A stretch of 64,000 bases of DNA from Chryseobacterium sp. H1D6B (GTDB lineage: Bacteria > Bacteroidota > Bacteroidia > Flavobacteriales > Weeksellaceae). Position 1 is the first letter of the stretch. Each line of letters starts with the position of its first letter. The stretch is taken from NCBI RefSeq assembly GCF_029892445.1, contig NZ_JARXVJ010000001.1, positions 4,278,001 through 4,342,000 of the forward strand, read 5' to 3'. Shown piece after piece: positions 52,883 to 61,914 of the stretch. The notes beneath the pieces are model-generated. The model saw only the letters and a program-made list of their open reading frames with translations. It was not told the DNA's origin and made no database searches. The translations under genes and the position numbers were made by a program.

Positions 52883-53659
52883 TTAATGGTTCAGAAATTT
52901 CTCTACTTCAGCGGCTGTGAAGTCTATTAAGTTTTTGTTGATCATTCCATCAAAATCGGCCATCATGTATGAGCCGTGAGATGCAGGAAGGATCATTAAT
53001 TGTGCATCAGGAACCAGTCTCCACATTTCCACTGTATGTTCAGGTTTCATCATATCTTTATCTCCAGAAATAAATAAGGCAGGAGATTGTATGGAGGTTA
53101 AAATTTCCTCGTCCCAGTCCTGAAACTGCTGCATTCTTTTGCTGTCTTTGTCAAAAAGGTTTTCAAGTTTTGAAAAATCGGGATTCAATTGGAGGAAATT
53201 GATCTTAAGAGGCTCCGGTATCGAATCTAAATCTACCTCCTGCATACTTTCAAAAAAACCGTCTATCATTCCGTTTTTTTTAAAAAATGCCGAGGCAACA
53301 ATAATTTTATCTGCTATTTTAGGATAGAGATGAGCAATCTGCATCACCGTATTTCCACCGTTGCTGAATCCCCAGAATGAAGCTTTCTCAATACTAATTT
53401 CTTTTAAAAGAGCCGCTGCATCGTGAGCATCCTGCTCAAACGTTTCGGGAATATCTCTGTGCTCTGTCATTCCGTGGTTTTGAAGATCTATTCCTATCAG
53501 CTGAAACTTATCCGCTAATCTTTCAATAACTTCTTTATAATCGAATAAGATAGAAGAACCCCCGCCGTGAATCAAAACCAAGGGTTTTCCGGAACCGTAG
53601 ATCTCATAATACATCTGTATTCCGTTAACCGTTTTATATCCTTTTTCTGTAGGATTCAT
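52883..53659 (-). CDS. Alpha/beta hydrolase
   Basis: 258 residues. The oxyanion hole region is LVLIHGGGSSILFDYKEVIE, the nucleophile Ser lies in ASFWGFSNGGNTVMQIAH (G-x-S-x-G), the Asp in ALFISGDKDMM and the His in ILPASHGSYMM. It is an esterase or haloperoxidase-like hydrolase with unknown substrate. It starts three bases after the DinB-like gene stop, so it is in the same operon. Confidence 0.88.
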   Translation of the reverse strand: MNPTEKGYKTVNGIQMYYEIYGSGKPLVLIHGGGSSILFDYKEVIERLADKFQLIGIDLQNHGMTEHRDIPETFEQDAHDAAALLKEISIEKASFWGFSNGGNTVMQIAHLYPKIADKIIVASAFFKKNGMIDGFFESMQEVDLDSIPEPLKINFLQLNPDFSKLENLFDKDSKRMQQFQDWDEEILTSIQSPALFISGDKDMMKPEHTVEMWRLVPDAQLMILPASHGSYMMADFDGMINKNLIDFTAAEVEKFLNH

Positions 53660-53662
53660 GAA

Positions 53663-54187
53663 TTAATATTTTAAATTTTCATCTGTGTCATATGTCATTC
53701 CCGGATATCCAAGTATCTTACGCATCAGCCCTATCTGTCCGCACAAATAATCTTCCCGGCTGATACACATTCCTGTAAAATTGAGTTTCGTTTCCGGCAC
53801 AAAAGGAATATTCATTCCAACCGCAAATTTCTCTTCTAATTCTTCATCGGATGTTTCAAGCAGTTTTTGATATACTTTCGGAGAGACTGCATGGAAATTT
53901 TTCTTCAATTCCTCTAAACCAGGATATTTGAAATTTTCATCTAATGCTTTTCCCTGAAAAAAAAGTTCATTATTAGGATCTTCATCAGGAAGTCCTAAAA
54001 CCCCTGCCAGCCAGTAACGCACATTGAGAAAATTACCGGCCATCCAGAGAATATGATTAGTTTTCCCGTCAATTCTTTTCACTGCATCTTCTTCCGAAAT
54101 ACCGTTCAAAACATTTAAAAAGCTTTGGGAATGCATTCTATAGGCCGGAATAACAATGTCTAATTTTTTTGATTTTGGTGTGTCCAT
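53663..54187 (-). CDS. DinB-family protein
   Basis: 174 residues, helical. HSQSFLNVLNGISEEDAVKR, TNHILWMAGNFLNVRYWLAG and YLCGQIGLMRKILGYPGM fit the DinB/YfiT four-helix fold; one usual metal His is not obvious (HILW, HSQS candidates only). These proteins often act as metal-dependent thiol transferases (bacillithiol/mycothiol). It is a neighbour of a second DinB gene. Confidence 0.8.
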   Translation of the reverse strand: MDTPKSKKLDIVIPAYRMHSQSFLNVLNGISEEDAVKRIDGKTNHILWMAGNFLNVRYWLAGVLGLPDEDPNNELFFQGKALDENFKYPGLEELKKNFHAVSPKVYQKLLETSDEELEEKFAVGMNIPFVPETKLNFTGMCISREDYLCGQIGLMRKILGYPGMTYDTDENLKY

Positions 54188-54208
54188 TGGATTATTATTT
54201 TGTGATTT

Positions 54209-54670
54209 TTATTTTACGGCACCTTCTTTTCCAAGAATTCTCCGGAGATAACCGCATTGACCACTGTGGTAGATCTCATGCAGACAAAGTCCTGCTGTAT
54301 CTGGAATTATTTTAGAATCAATACTTTCAAGACTGTTTAGTTTCGATTCCAATTTATCCTGAGTCTGTTTTAGATAATTTTTTAATTCCTCAAAATTCAC
54401 AAACTCATCTTTTCTGTCCAAAGGGATCTCTCCTCTGTTATAGCATGAAAATTTTTCGTTGTCCCAGACAGATTCTTCGCCTAATAGATTTAAAAAAGCA
54501 TTTCTTATATAGATTAAATGTCCTAGGACCCAATTCATACAGTTGGCTTCTCCATTGGGAAAAATCATTGATTCTTCATGGGTAAGGCCGTCAATATTCA
54601 TTGTAATAATTTTATAATTATTGAATACCTGAAATTTTACTATTTCTATATCGTTTGATTGATTTCCCAT
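54209..54670 (-). CDS. DinB-family protein (second copy)
   Basis: 153 residues from the ATG at 54670. A longer frame reaches 54799 but overlaps the VOC gene and is not needed. MNIDGLTHEESMIFPNGEAN, CMNWVLGHLIYIRNAFLNLL (His of GHL) and LCLHEIYHSGQCGYLRRILG (HxxxH) give the three-His DinB metal site. It begins four bases after the VOC stop, consistent with co-translation. Confidence 0.85.
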   Translation of the reverse strand: MGNQSNDIEIVKFQVFNNYKIITMNIDGLTHEESMIFPNGEANCMNWVLGHLIYIRNAFLNLLGEESVWDNEKFSCYNRGEIPLDRKDEFVNFEELKNYLKQTQDKLESKLNSLESIDSKIIPDTAGLCLHEIYHSGQCGYLRRILGKEGAVK

Positions 54671-54674
54671 CTTT

Positions 54675-55085
54675 TTACTGTTGAGGAAATTGAGACATAT
54701 CTGCAAACATAACTTCCCACTGATGCCCGTCTGGATCTGCAAAAGCACTCTGATACATCCATCCGTTATCCTGAGGTTCACTGTATTTGGAACCTCCATT
54801 TTCTACAGCTGTCTGTATGATATAATCCAAGTCTTCACGGCTGTCTGTACCAATGGCAAGAAGAACCTGTGTGGTATCACCTTTTGCAAGAGGTCTGTTA
54901 GTAAAGGTTTTGAAAAACTCTTCTTTTAGAAACATGACGAAGATGCTCTGTTCATTCAAAACAATAGATACTGCATTTTCATTCGAAAACTGTTCATTGA
55001 CAGCAAATCCGAGTTTTGTCCAAAACGTTCTTGTTTTTGCAACGTCTTTTACTGGAAGATTTACATAGATCTGATTGATTTTCAT
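54675..55085 (-). CDS. VOC/glyoxalase family protein
   Basis: 136 residues. KINQIYVNLPVKDVAKTRTF, WTKLGFAVNEQFSNENAVSI and QSAFADPDGHQWEVMFADMS show the VOC fold with metal-ligand-like His/Glu in the C-terminal module (GHQWE). It is the first gene after the Crp/Fnr regulator in a run VOC-DinB-DinB-hydrolase. Confidence 0.88.
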   Translation of the reverse strand: MKINQIYVNLPVKDVAKTRTFWTKLGFAVNEQFSNENAVSIVLNEQSIFVMFLKEEFFKTFTNRPLAKGDTTQVLLAIGTDSREDLDYIIQTAVENGGSKYSEPQDNGWMYQSAFADPDGHQWEVMFADMSQFPQQ

Positions 55086-55161
55086 TTTGTAATTTTTAGT
55101 GTTAAACTTTAAATCAAAATTACCCCGTTGGTATGAAAATCAACTTGCCATAAGACAAGAT

Positions 55162-55752
55162 TTAATTTTTCTTTGGATGGGAAACCAATTCTTTGCGGAT
55201 TCTGCTTAAAGAAGTGTCTGTAACTCCTAGGTAGGAAGCAATTTGTTTTAAAGGAGCATACTGCACCACTTGAGATTTCTGCTGTAAAAGATTAAGATAA
55301 CGTTTGGTAGCAGAAAGCGTAAACATTTCTACTGAACGCTGTTTGTAGGCAAAAAGCTCCTGAGACATCCAGGATCTTCCCCATTCTCTGAGATTCGGGA
55401 TTTTGTGAAACAGATCCTGAAAAGTATCATAATCCAGTTTCAAACATTCACAGTCTGTAATACACATGATGTTTTCCTGGGTAGGAATTCTTTGAAAGAG
55501 AGATAAAACTTCTATAATAATTTCATTCTCCGCGAAGAAATGCGTAGTTACTTCATTGCCGTTAAAATCATTTACAAATGATCTTGCCAGACCTTTTTCC
55601 AAAATGTAATAGCCGTCAGCTGTTTTTCCTTCTTCAAGAATAAAATCACCTTTTTGAAACATTACTTTTTCATGAGCCTGAAATATTTCATCAAGCTCTT
55701 CATGCATGAAAAAAGGAAAATCATAACAAATCTCTAAGGCTTTATTATTCAT
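55162..55752 (-). CDS. Crp/Fnr-family transcriptional regulator
   Basis: 196 residues. The cyclic-nucleotide-binding-like fold spans 10-120 (FILEEGKTADGYYILEKGLA), and a C-terminal helix-turn-helix at 160-190 (LKQIASYLGVTDTSLSRIRK) recognises DNA. It lacks the Fnr cysteine cluster, so oxygen sensing by Fe-S is unlikely. It heads the minus-strand detoxification run and is the most probable regulator of it. Confidence 0.9.
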   Translation of the reverse strand: MNNKALEICYDFPFFMHEELDEIFQAHEKVMFQKGDFILEEGKTADGYYILEKGLARSFVNDFNGNEVTTHFFAENEIIIEVLSLFQRIPTQENIMCITDCECLKLDYDTFQDLFHKIPNLREWGRSWMSQELFAYKQRSVEMFTLSATKRYLNLLQQKSQVVQYAPLKQIASYLGVTDTSLSRIRKELVSHPKKN

Positions 55753-55924
55753 CAGATCAATACTTTTTGAGAATTTAAAAATAGATTTTTTTCTTGGAAG
55801 TGATGAAAAAAGTTTACAAGAATGTAAAATAAACTTACTACCAATTATTTGGCTGTTTTAATGAACTTCATATGAAAAGCTCAAATCTAAAATAATTTCA
55901 CTCGAACTGGCGGAGTTAAACAAT

Positions 55925-57136
55925 TTAAAACAAAGACAATTGAATAGCATTGGATTTCTTCGGTTTTTCAGCATCGCCGAATACCGTTTTCCCCCCGAAT
56001 CTCCATGAGTTCTGCCTCTCTTCTTCTATCACCTGCTGGATATCAAAATCGGGAGTAAAATTCTGTTCGGTTTCTGTTACGATCTGATGGAGCTTATTCA
56101 ATGATTTCAGCTTATCTGAATTTCCAAGTTTAGATTTTTCAATTCCTTTTTTAAGAATATCAATGCTTTCATCGTACACTTTGGTAGGAACAGGAAAAGG
56201 ATGACCGTCTTTTCCGCCATGGGCAAAAGAAAATCTTGCAGGATCACTAAACCGCGAAGGAGATCCGTGAATAATTTCGCTTACCAAAGCTAAAGACTGC
56301 ATCGTTCTCGGCCCCACCCCCTCCAGCATCAGCAGGTCTTCAAAATTCTGAGGCTGCTGTTCTCTGGTGACATACAAAAGCGCTCCCAGCCGTTTTAAAT
56401 CTACATCTGAAGCCTGAACATCGTGGTGGGCAGGAAGAATAAGCCTTGAAAAATCGCTCATTATTTCTGCGGAATCTGTGTGGGAAATTTCTAAAATACC
56501 TTTTCTATTTCCTGAAGCTTCTGCATCGGTAAGGTTAAGGATCTTCCCTCTGGAAATACCATTGATTCCGGTATGAGGTTCTTCTATAAAAGATTTTATG
56601 TTTTCTGAATGCCAGTGGTATCTTCTTGCTGTTCCGTCTGATTCATGCATTCCCTGCTGCACAACACTCCAGTTGCCGTTATCTGATACAATAAAATTAT
56701 GAAGATATAGTTGATAACCATCCTGAATCGCCGTATTGTCAACCTTTGCAGAAAGCTTACTTGCTCTTACAAGTTTGGTTCCGTCCAGGCCTGTTTTATC
56801 AGCGATCTGAAGTAATTCTGAAGGCGTATCCCTTGAAAATTTACCTTTTCCCCCGCAGATATAAATTCCTAAAGACTGTGAATTGGGATTAATGGAACGT
56901 TTTAATGCTCCCATTACAGAGGTTGTAATCCCTGAAGAGTGCCAGTCCATACCCATAACTGCCCCAAAGCTCTGAAACCAAAAAGGATCTGACAGCCTGC
57001 GGATCACCTCATCTTTTCCATAATCCATAAGAATCACCTCAATAATTGAAAGTCCGAGAATAGACATCCGTTCGTACAGCCACGGCGGTACTTTGCCATA
57101 GTGCAAAGGTAAATCTGCTGTTCCTGAACGTTTCAT
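55925..57136 (-). CDS. DUF763 protein with helix-hairpin-helix and clamp-binding-like C-terminus
   Basis: 403 residues, matching DUF763 throughout: MKRSGTADLPLHYGKVPPWL at the start, GICGGKGK-type ICGGKGKFSRDTP, HSENIKSFIEEPHTGI and ARFSFAHGGKDGHPFPVPTK. LMLEGVGPRTMQSLALVSEI near residue 280 is a helix-hairpin-helix for DNA binding. The last residues, QLSLF, are the exact consensus for binding the DNA polymerase III beta clamp. A DNA processing or repair role is therefore likely, although the family function is not established. Confidence 0.9.
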   Translation of the reverse strand: MKRSGTADLPLHYGKVPPWLYERMSILGLSIIEVILMDYGKDEVIRRLSDPFWFQSFGAVMGMDWHSSGITTSVMGALKRSINPNSQSLGIYICGGKGKFSRDTPSELLQIADKTGLDGTKLVRASKLSAKVDNTAIQDGYQLYLHNFIVSDNGNWSVVQQGMHESDGTARRYHWHSENIKSFIEEPHTGINGISRGKILNLTDAEASGNRKGILEISHTDSAEIMSDFSRLILPAHHDVQASDVDLKRLGALLYVTREQQPQNFEDLLMLEGVGPRTMQSLALVSEIIHGSPSRFSDPARFSFAHGGKDGHPFPVPTKVYDESIDILKKGIEKSKLGNSDKLKSLNKLHQIVTETEQNFTPDFDIQQVIEEERQNSWRFGGKTVFGDAEKPKKSNAIQLSLF

Positions 57137-57417
57137 TTTTATAGGTAAGATGCAAAGTTACTTTTAATATTGCACTGCTTTTAATGATTTGAATCAATTA
57201 ACATTTATTTATCTTCTGTGAAAAGTCTTTGGCATTTATCTTGCGTCAATTTTACGTTTTCTATCTTTTAAAAACCGTCAATTACTCTATAATCTTCTTT
57301 ACTTTTATATCAGATTTATTGGTATGAAAGAATCATAACAAAAAAGAAATGAGTATCTTGTATTAGACAATTTCTAAGTAGAATTAAAGAAAACCATATC
57401 ATTTAAAAATAAAAAAT

Positions 57418-58095
57418 ATGAACGTATTATTCGTAGTTACTTCCCACGACGAGCTGGGAAGCACAGGACATAAAACAGGATTCTGGGTAGAAGAATTTGC
57501 AGCTCCTTATTATAAATTTAAAGATAATGGGGACAACATTACCGTGGCAACTCCAAAAGGAGGACAGGCTCCAATAGATCCCAGCAGTGAAGCACCTTCC
57601 GCCCAGACTGAGGCAACAGAGCGCTATTACAAAGATAATGAAGCTCAAAATGTGATTGCAAACACTCATCCATTATCAGAAATGAAAGCTGCCGATTTTG
57701 ACGCTGTTTTCTATCCGGGAGGCCACGGACCGCTTTGGGATCTGGCTAATGACACTGATTCCGCACAGCTGATTCTCGATTTTTATAACAATGGAAAACC
57801 TGTAGGAGCTGTCTGCCATGCACCAGGTGTTTTTAAGAATGTAAAATTTGAAAACGGCGAACCTTTTGTAAAAGGAAAAAATGTAACAGGCTTTTCAAAT
57901 ACCGAAGAAGAAGCTGTAAAATTAACTGATGTAGTTCCTTTCTTAGTAGAAGATGAATTAAAAAAACAAGGAGGCCATTATACTAAAGTCGACGACTGGG
58001 GAGTACACGCTGTAGAAGACGGTTTATTGATTACAGGTCAAAATCCGGCATCTTCAGAAGCTGTTGCAGAAAAAATGATCGAACTTTTAAAATAA
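57418..58095 (+). CDS. DJ-1/PfpI family protein (Hsp31-like)
   Basis: 225 residues. The nucleophile Cys lies in KPVGAVCHAPGVFKNVK (AVCHAPG), with Glu and His partners as in Hsp31/YajL-type proteins; VFYPGGHGPLWDLAN is the second signature. Such proteins act as glyoxalase III/deglycase-type enzymes or chaperones. An aldehyde dehydrogenase follows after 17 bases, so the pair probably removes reactive aldehydes. Confidence 0.9.
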   Translation: MNVLFVVTSHDELGSTGHKTGFWVEEFAAPYYKFKDNGDNITVATPKGGQAPIDPSSEAPSAQTEATERYYKDNEAQNVIANTHPLSEMKAADFDAVFYPGGHGPLWDLANDTDSAQLILDFYNNGKPVGAVCHAPGVFKNVKFENGEPFVKGKNVTGFSNTEEEAVKLTDVVPFLVEDELKKQGGHYTKVDDWGVHAVEDGLLITGQNPASSEAVAEKMIELLK

Positions 58096-58112
58096 TAAAA
58101 TTTCAAAAAAAA

Positions 58113-59432
58113 ATGGATTCAGACCAACAACAACAAATCATACAAATTTTTCAAAACCAGAAAAAATTCTTTAAATCCCGCCAGACGCAGCCCGTTAGTT
58201 TCAGGATCAAACAGCTTGAGAATTTCAAAAAGGTATTCACCGAGCATACAGATGCGCTTTGTGAAGCTTTATTTACAGATTTAGGAAAGAACAGAAAAGA
58301 AGCAGAATATGCCGAAATAAAATTAGTAGTGGATGAATTGGATTACTGTCTTGCTCATCTTGAATCATGGGCTGAGCCTGTTCAGATGCCTGCCATTACA
58401 CATTCTTCAGGAAAAGAAATGCTCAGTAAAGTTACGTTTCAGCCGTATGGAGTTACTTATATTGTAGGACCTTTCAATTATCCGGTTCAATTAACGTTCA
58501 GCCCTTTGGTGGGAGCATTGATGGCGGGAAATACAGCGATCATAAAGCCGTCTGAAAATACACCGAATGTAGCCGACGTGATTGAAAAAATTGTAAAAGA
58601 AGCATTTTCCCCTGAGCATGCCTCAGTAATTCAAGGCGCTGTTGAGGAAAACACCCTTCTGCTGAGTTTAGATTTTGACTATATTTTCTTCACGGGAAGT
58701 CCTAACGTTGGAAAAATTGTCATGAAAGCTGCTGCTGAAAAATTAATCCCGCTTACGCTCGAACTGGGAGGAAAATCGCCGACTATCGTTCACAAAGATG
58801 CCGATCTGGATAAAACGGTTGAAAGAATTACCCGCGGAAAATGGATGAACTGCGGACAGACCTGTGTAGCCCCTGATTATATTTATGTCCACGAGTCTAT
58901 AAAAGACGAACTGATCCAAAAATTTAAGGCTTATTTAGATACAATGTATCCAGATACTTCATTAGGCAAGATTGGAAAAATCGTTTCTCAGCAGCAGGTA
59001 CAGAAGCTTGCCGGCTATTTAAACGCCGCAGAAGATAAAGTGGTCTATGGAGGAAATTATGATATCGGAACCCGTAATTTCGAAGCAACGATGATGGATA
59101 ATGTGACCTGGGATGATGCTGTGATGCAGCAGGAGATATTCGGTCCTATTCTGCCGTTTTTAACTTATACTGATATCGATGTTGTTTTGGAAGAGATCAA
59201 TTCAAGACCGAAACCACTGGCTTTATATGTATTTTCAGAGGACATAGATTTTGCTAATGATGTTCTGGACAGGACAACAAGCGGCGATGCAGAGATCAAC
59301 AGTACCTTAATCCATGTAGGAGTACACTTTCTTCCTTTCGGCGGCGTAGGAACTTCCGGAATGGGAAAATATCATGGCAAATACAGTTTTGAAACATTCA
59401 GCCATTCAAGATCTGTATTGGAATTGAAATAA
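58113..59432 (+). CDS. Aldehyde dehydrogenase
   Basis: 439 residues, a short class-3-like ALDH. The Glu is in TLELGGKSPTIVH and the catalytic Cys in NCGQTCVAPDYI. GPFNYPVQLTFSPLVGALMA, FTGSPNVGKIVMKAA (NAD site) and HLPFGGVGTSGMGKYHGK-type LPFGGVGTSGMG complete the signature. It oxidises an aldehyde to an acid with NAD(P). It forms an operon with the DJ-1-like gene. Confidence 0.94.
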   Translation: MDSDQQQQIIQIFQNQKKFFKSRQTQPVSFRIKQLENFKKVFTEHTDALCEALFTDLGKNRKEAEYAEIKLVVDELDYCLAHLESWAEPVQMPAITHSSGKEMLSKVTFQPYGVTYIVGPFNYPVQLTFSPLVGALMAGNTAIIKPSENTPNVADVIEKIVKEAFSPEHASVIQGAVEENTLLLSLDFDYIFFTGSPNVGKIVMKAAAEKLIPLTLELGGKSPTIVHKDADLDKTVERITRGKWMNCGQTCVAPDYIYVHESIKDELIQKFKAYLDTMYPDTSLGKIGKIVSQQQVQKLAGYLNAAEDKVVYGGNYDIGTRNFEATMMDNVTWDDAVMQQEIFGPILPFLTYTDIDVVLEEINSRPKPLALYVFSEDIDFANDVLDRTTSGDAEINSTLIHVGVHFLPFGGVGTSGMGKYHGKYSFETFSHSRSVLELK

Positions 59433-59450
59433 TTAAAAATTCTTACTTAT

Positions 59451-59487
59451 AATAAAGCCTTGTGAGTGTCTTTCACAGGGCTTTATT
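59451..59487. terminator. Bidirectional terminator
   Basis: AATAAAGCC-TTGTGA pairs with TCACA-GGGCTTTATT around GTGTCTT, followed by a T-rich run. It lies between the convergent ALDH and VOC genes. Confidence 0.78.
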
Positions 59488-59524
59488 TATTTTTTACTCT
59501 TATTGAGAGTGCGGCGATTAAAAA

Positions 59525-59929
59525 TCAATCGATGGAATAAAACTTCAAGTCTTTATGTTTTGCTTCATCAAACTTTTCATTGAAAATAATTTTGTTTCCA
59601 AAAGGATCATTTACGGTGAAAGAAACTGCTTCATAAAAGGTTTTCTCCAATCCAGGCCTGTTATATTTGTATTTTTTATCGATGAGTTCTTTATGGTATT
59701 CTGCCACGCCTTCTCCCCAGATAAAAATACTGCTTCCTGGAGACGCATCTCCATGATGCTCACTTAAATGAAGAATAATATTATTTTTTTTCACTTCCAT
59801 ATAAACAGGAGTATTTTCTTCAAAATGATGTTCCCAACTAATTTCAAAACCAAGCCAGTCTATATAAAATTCAATGGTTTTCTGGTAGTCAAAAATTCTG
59901 AGAATGGGAATAATCTGCGCTGCTTTCAT
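59525..59929 (-). CDS. Glyoxalase superfamily (VOC) protein
   Basis: 134 residues. IPILRIFDYQKTIEFYIDWL, GFEISWEHHFEENTPVYMEV, NNIILHLSEHHGDASPGSSI and FTVNDPFGNKIIFNEKFDEA match the bleomycin-resistance-like glyoxalase proteins (the HLSEHHGD block is typical). Metal-like His/Glu residues are present. It ends a two-gene VOC set with the gene at 59932. Confidence 0.88.
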   Translation of the reverse strand: MKAAQIIPILRIFDYQKTIEFYIDWLGFEISWEHHFEENTPVYMEVKKNNIILHLSEHHGDASPGSSIFIWGEGVAEYHKELIDKKYKYNRPGLEKTFYEAVSFTVNDPFGNKIIFNEKFDEAKHKDLKFYSID

Positions 59930-59931
59930 AT

Positions 59932-60285
59932 TTAAATGTATTGATGAGAAAGAATATTAATTAAATTTCCGAATGAATCTTTCACAAAAAACCTTCGGAC
60001 ATTCCAGTCTTCATTGGTGATGGGATAAACTATTTCAAATCCGGCCTTTTTCATTTTTTCATACACTTCATCTACGTTATCGACTTCTATCGACATATTA
60101 GGAACCGGTGTACCATTGCCGCCCTGTACAGCGAAACTTATCTGCACTCTTGTTGCTTCTTCATTTCCAAAAGTTTTAATCCATCCGTGATCCATTACTA
60201 TTTCGAGACCTAAAATGTCATGATAAAAATGATCGGCTTTGGATAAGTCATCTGTATTTATATTGGAAATAATTCTTTTTACCAT
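59932..60285 (-). CDS. VOC family protein
   Basis: About 117 residues starting at MVKRIISNINTDDLSKADHF, the position where VOC proteins begin; an ATG 14 codons upstream (60327) is an alternative, and an open frame to 60438 overlaps the upstream gene. FYHDILGLEIVMDHGWIKTF and VRRFFVKDSFGNLINILSHQ give the fold. It begins two bases upstream of the gene at 59525, on the same strand, and is probably co-transcribed. Confidence 0.85.
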   Translation of the reverse strand: MVKRIISNINTDDLSKADHFYHDILGLEIVMDHGWIKTFGNEEATRVQISFAVQGGNGTPVPNMSIEVDNVDEVYEKMKKAGFEIVYPITNEDWNVRRFFVKDSFGNLINILSHQYI

Positions 60286-60338
60286 TTTGTACCCATTAAA
60301 GTTTTTCAATGCAGAAAATGTAGTCATTTTTTCTGTAT

Positions 60339-61037
60339 TTAATAATAAGTTATACTCCGTGTTATTTTTTGCACCTCCTCTTTTTTCTGAGAAGGATCTT
60401 TGCCGCTGGGCGCTTCGTATAAAATACGTTCTGTCCAATTTCCTTTTGTATCATATTTGTATATAAACTGAAAATGCCTTGCCTGCTCGTCTTTATTCAA
60501 AGATATATAGTTATAATCCTGCAGATCACCGTATTCATTATAAAAATAAGTAAAATAGGTATCTTTAGAAATCAGTTTATTGTTAATATCTATGTGTTTT
60601 GTATAATTTAAATAGTCAATACTTATATCTTCTATAGAGGAAGATTCTAACAATATTACTGGTTCTTTTTCGTAAACAATATTTTCTATTTTACTATCGC
60701 GGGGCTGTTTATAGGCTTTTATCGATTTAGTTAACAATTTCACCAGTGAGGGCTCTCCTTCATTATTAAAATTTAAGTCAATATAATCTGTATATCCAAT
60801 ATAATAGTACTTATCTGTATTTCCTATTGTTTCATAATTGGAAACTATCCATCGGCTTGTCTTTACTTTGCCCACCAGATCATAGTTTCTGTAATAGCTG
60901 TTTTGAAATGTTTTAGGCTCAAGAGTTTCTGAACGGAACTTTCTTTCTTGTGCTTTGTAGACTGTAAAGAAAAGCGGACATAAAAAAGCCCAAAAAATAA
61001 GACAGTAATACCGCTGTTTAATTGTGAAAATTTCCAT
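60339..61037 (-). CDS. Secreted hypothetical protein with YD-like tail
   Basis: 232 residues. A signal peptide or anchor occupies residues 10-30 (YYCLIFWAFLCPLFFTVYKA). The rest is Tyr- and Asp-rich, and the C-terminal YNEYGDLQDYNYISLN and FIYKYDTKGNWTERILYE resemble single YD/Rhs-like repeats seen in secreted Bacteroidota proteins. No enzyme motif is seen. It is a single gene between a VOC gene and an alpha/beta hydrolase. Confidence 0.65.
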   Translation of the reverse strand: MEIFTIKQRYYCLIFWAFLCPLFFTVYKAQERKFRSETLEPKTFQNSYYRNYDLVGKVKTSRWIVSNYETIGNTDKYYYIGYTDYIDLNFNNEGEPSLVKLLTKSIKAYKQPRDSKIENIVYEKEPVILLESSSIEDISIDYLNYTKHIDINNKLISKDTYFTYFYNEYGDLQDYNYISLNKDEQARHFQFIYKYDTKGNWTERILYEAPSGKDPSQKKEEVQKITRSITYY

Positions 61038-61094
61038 GTTCCAACTAATTTTTTACTATTTCACTGTTCTCAGTCTGTTTTAATACCAAAGAAA

Positions 61095-61128
61095 AGCCTT
61101 GTGAAATTACATAAAATTCCACAAGGCT
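61095..61128 (-). terminator. Terminator after the alpha/beta hydrolase gene
   Basis: AGCCTTGTG and CACAAGGCT form a 9-bp stem with an extra AATT pairing inside. The minus strand continues CTTTTCTTTGG. Confidence 0.7.
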
Positions 61129-61150
61129 CAGTACAAAATTGTATTTCTTT

Positions 61151-61846
61151 TTATTCTGCTACAGATGAAGCAGCATCTAAAATAAGTTTTATAACTTCTT
61201 CAGGATGTGATGCTAATGAAGCGTGGCCTGCATCTAATGAAATTATTTGTTTAGGCTGCATACGTTCTGCCATTTCTTTTTCAGTTTCTGCCGGTATCAT
61301 ATGGTCATTTTGTGAAATCTGGTACCAGCTTGGTTTTGTTTTCCATGCAGGATTTCCTGCGGCATCTTCAAAACACTGGCTGTGAATCGGCCTTTGTGAC
61401 AATGACATAACCAATGCCTTTTCACTATCTAGATCCTGACAGAAAGCACTCTGAAATTCATCATACTTGATCCATAAAAAACCTTTGCTGTCCGGATAAA
61501 TACTTGCACCGCCAGGAGAAGGTCTTCTTCCTAAAAGAGAACCTAAACTGTCACCAGCATCAGGAGCAAAAGCGGCGATGTATACCAGCCCTGCTACTTT
61601 ATCATGGTTTCCAGCTCCTGAGATTACAGCACCTCCATAAGAATGCCCTACCAACAATACTTTTCCTTCCTGTGCATTAATAAGATCAGTGGTTTTATCA
61701 ATGTCATTCTGTAAAGAAGTTAAAGGATTCTGAACACTTCTCACTTTATATCCTGCTTTTACAAGTGAAGGTATAACATACTGCCAGTGAGAACCGTCTC
61801 CCCAAGCTCCGTGTACCAAAATAATGGTTAATTCCTTTTGATTCAT
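61151..61846 (-). CDS. Alpha/beta hydrolase (esterase-like)
   Basis: 231 residues. ILVHGAWGDGSHWQYVIPSL is the oxyanion region, LLVGHSYGGAVISGAGNHD the nucleophile elbow (G-H-S-Y-G-G), and SLDAGHASLASHPEEV supplies the catalytic His. The layout matches the salicylate-esterase-like (methyl-esterase) hydrolases common in this phylum. It is a single gene with its own terminator, next to a Crp/Fnr gene on the same strand. Confidence 0.9.
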   Translation of the reverse strand: MNQKELTIILVHGAWGDGSHWQYVIPSLVKAGYKVRSVQNPLTSLQNDIDKTTDLINAQEGKVLLVGHSYGGAVISGAGNHDKVAGLVYIAAFAPDAGDSLGSLLGRRPSPGGASIYPDSKGFLWIKYDEFQSAFCQDLDSEKALVMSLSQRPIHSQCFEDAAGNPAWKTKPSWYQISQNDHMIPAETEKEMAERMQPKQIISLDAGHASLASHPEEVIKLILDAASSVAE

Positions 61847-61914
61847 AATTTTAATATTTAGGTTGATTTTATAGCAAAACTACATTCTTAAGTCTCAATA
61901 GTGGTTAACTTAAG

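Noticed and set aside
54671..54799. 43-residue N-terminal extension of the second DinB protein
   Set aside because: It overlaps the VOC gene in another frame; the DinB fold starts at the ATG at 54670.
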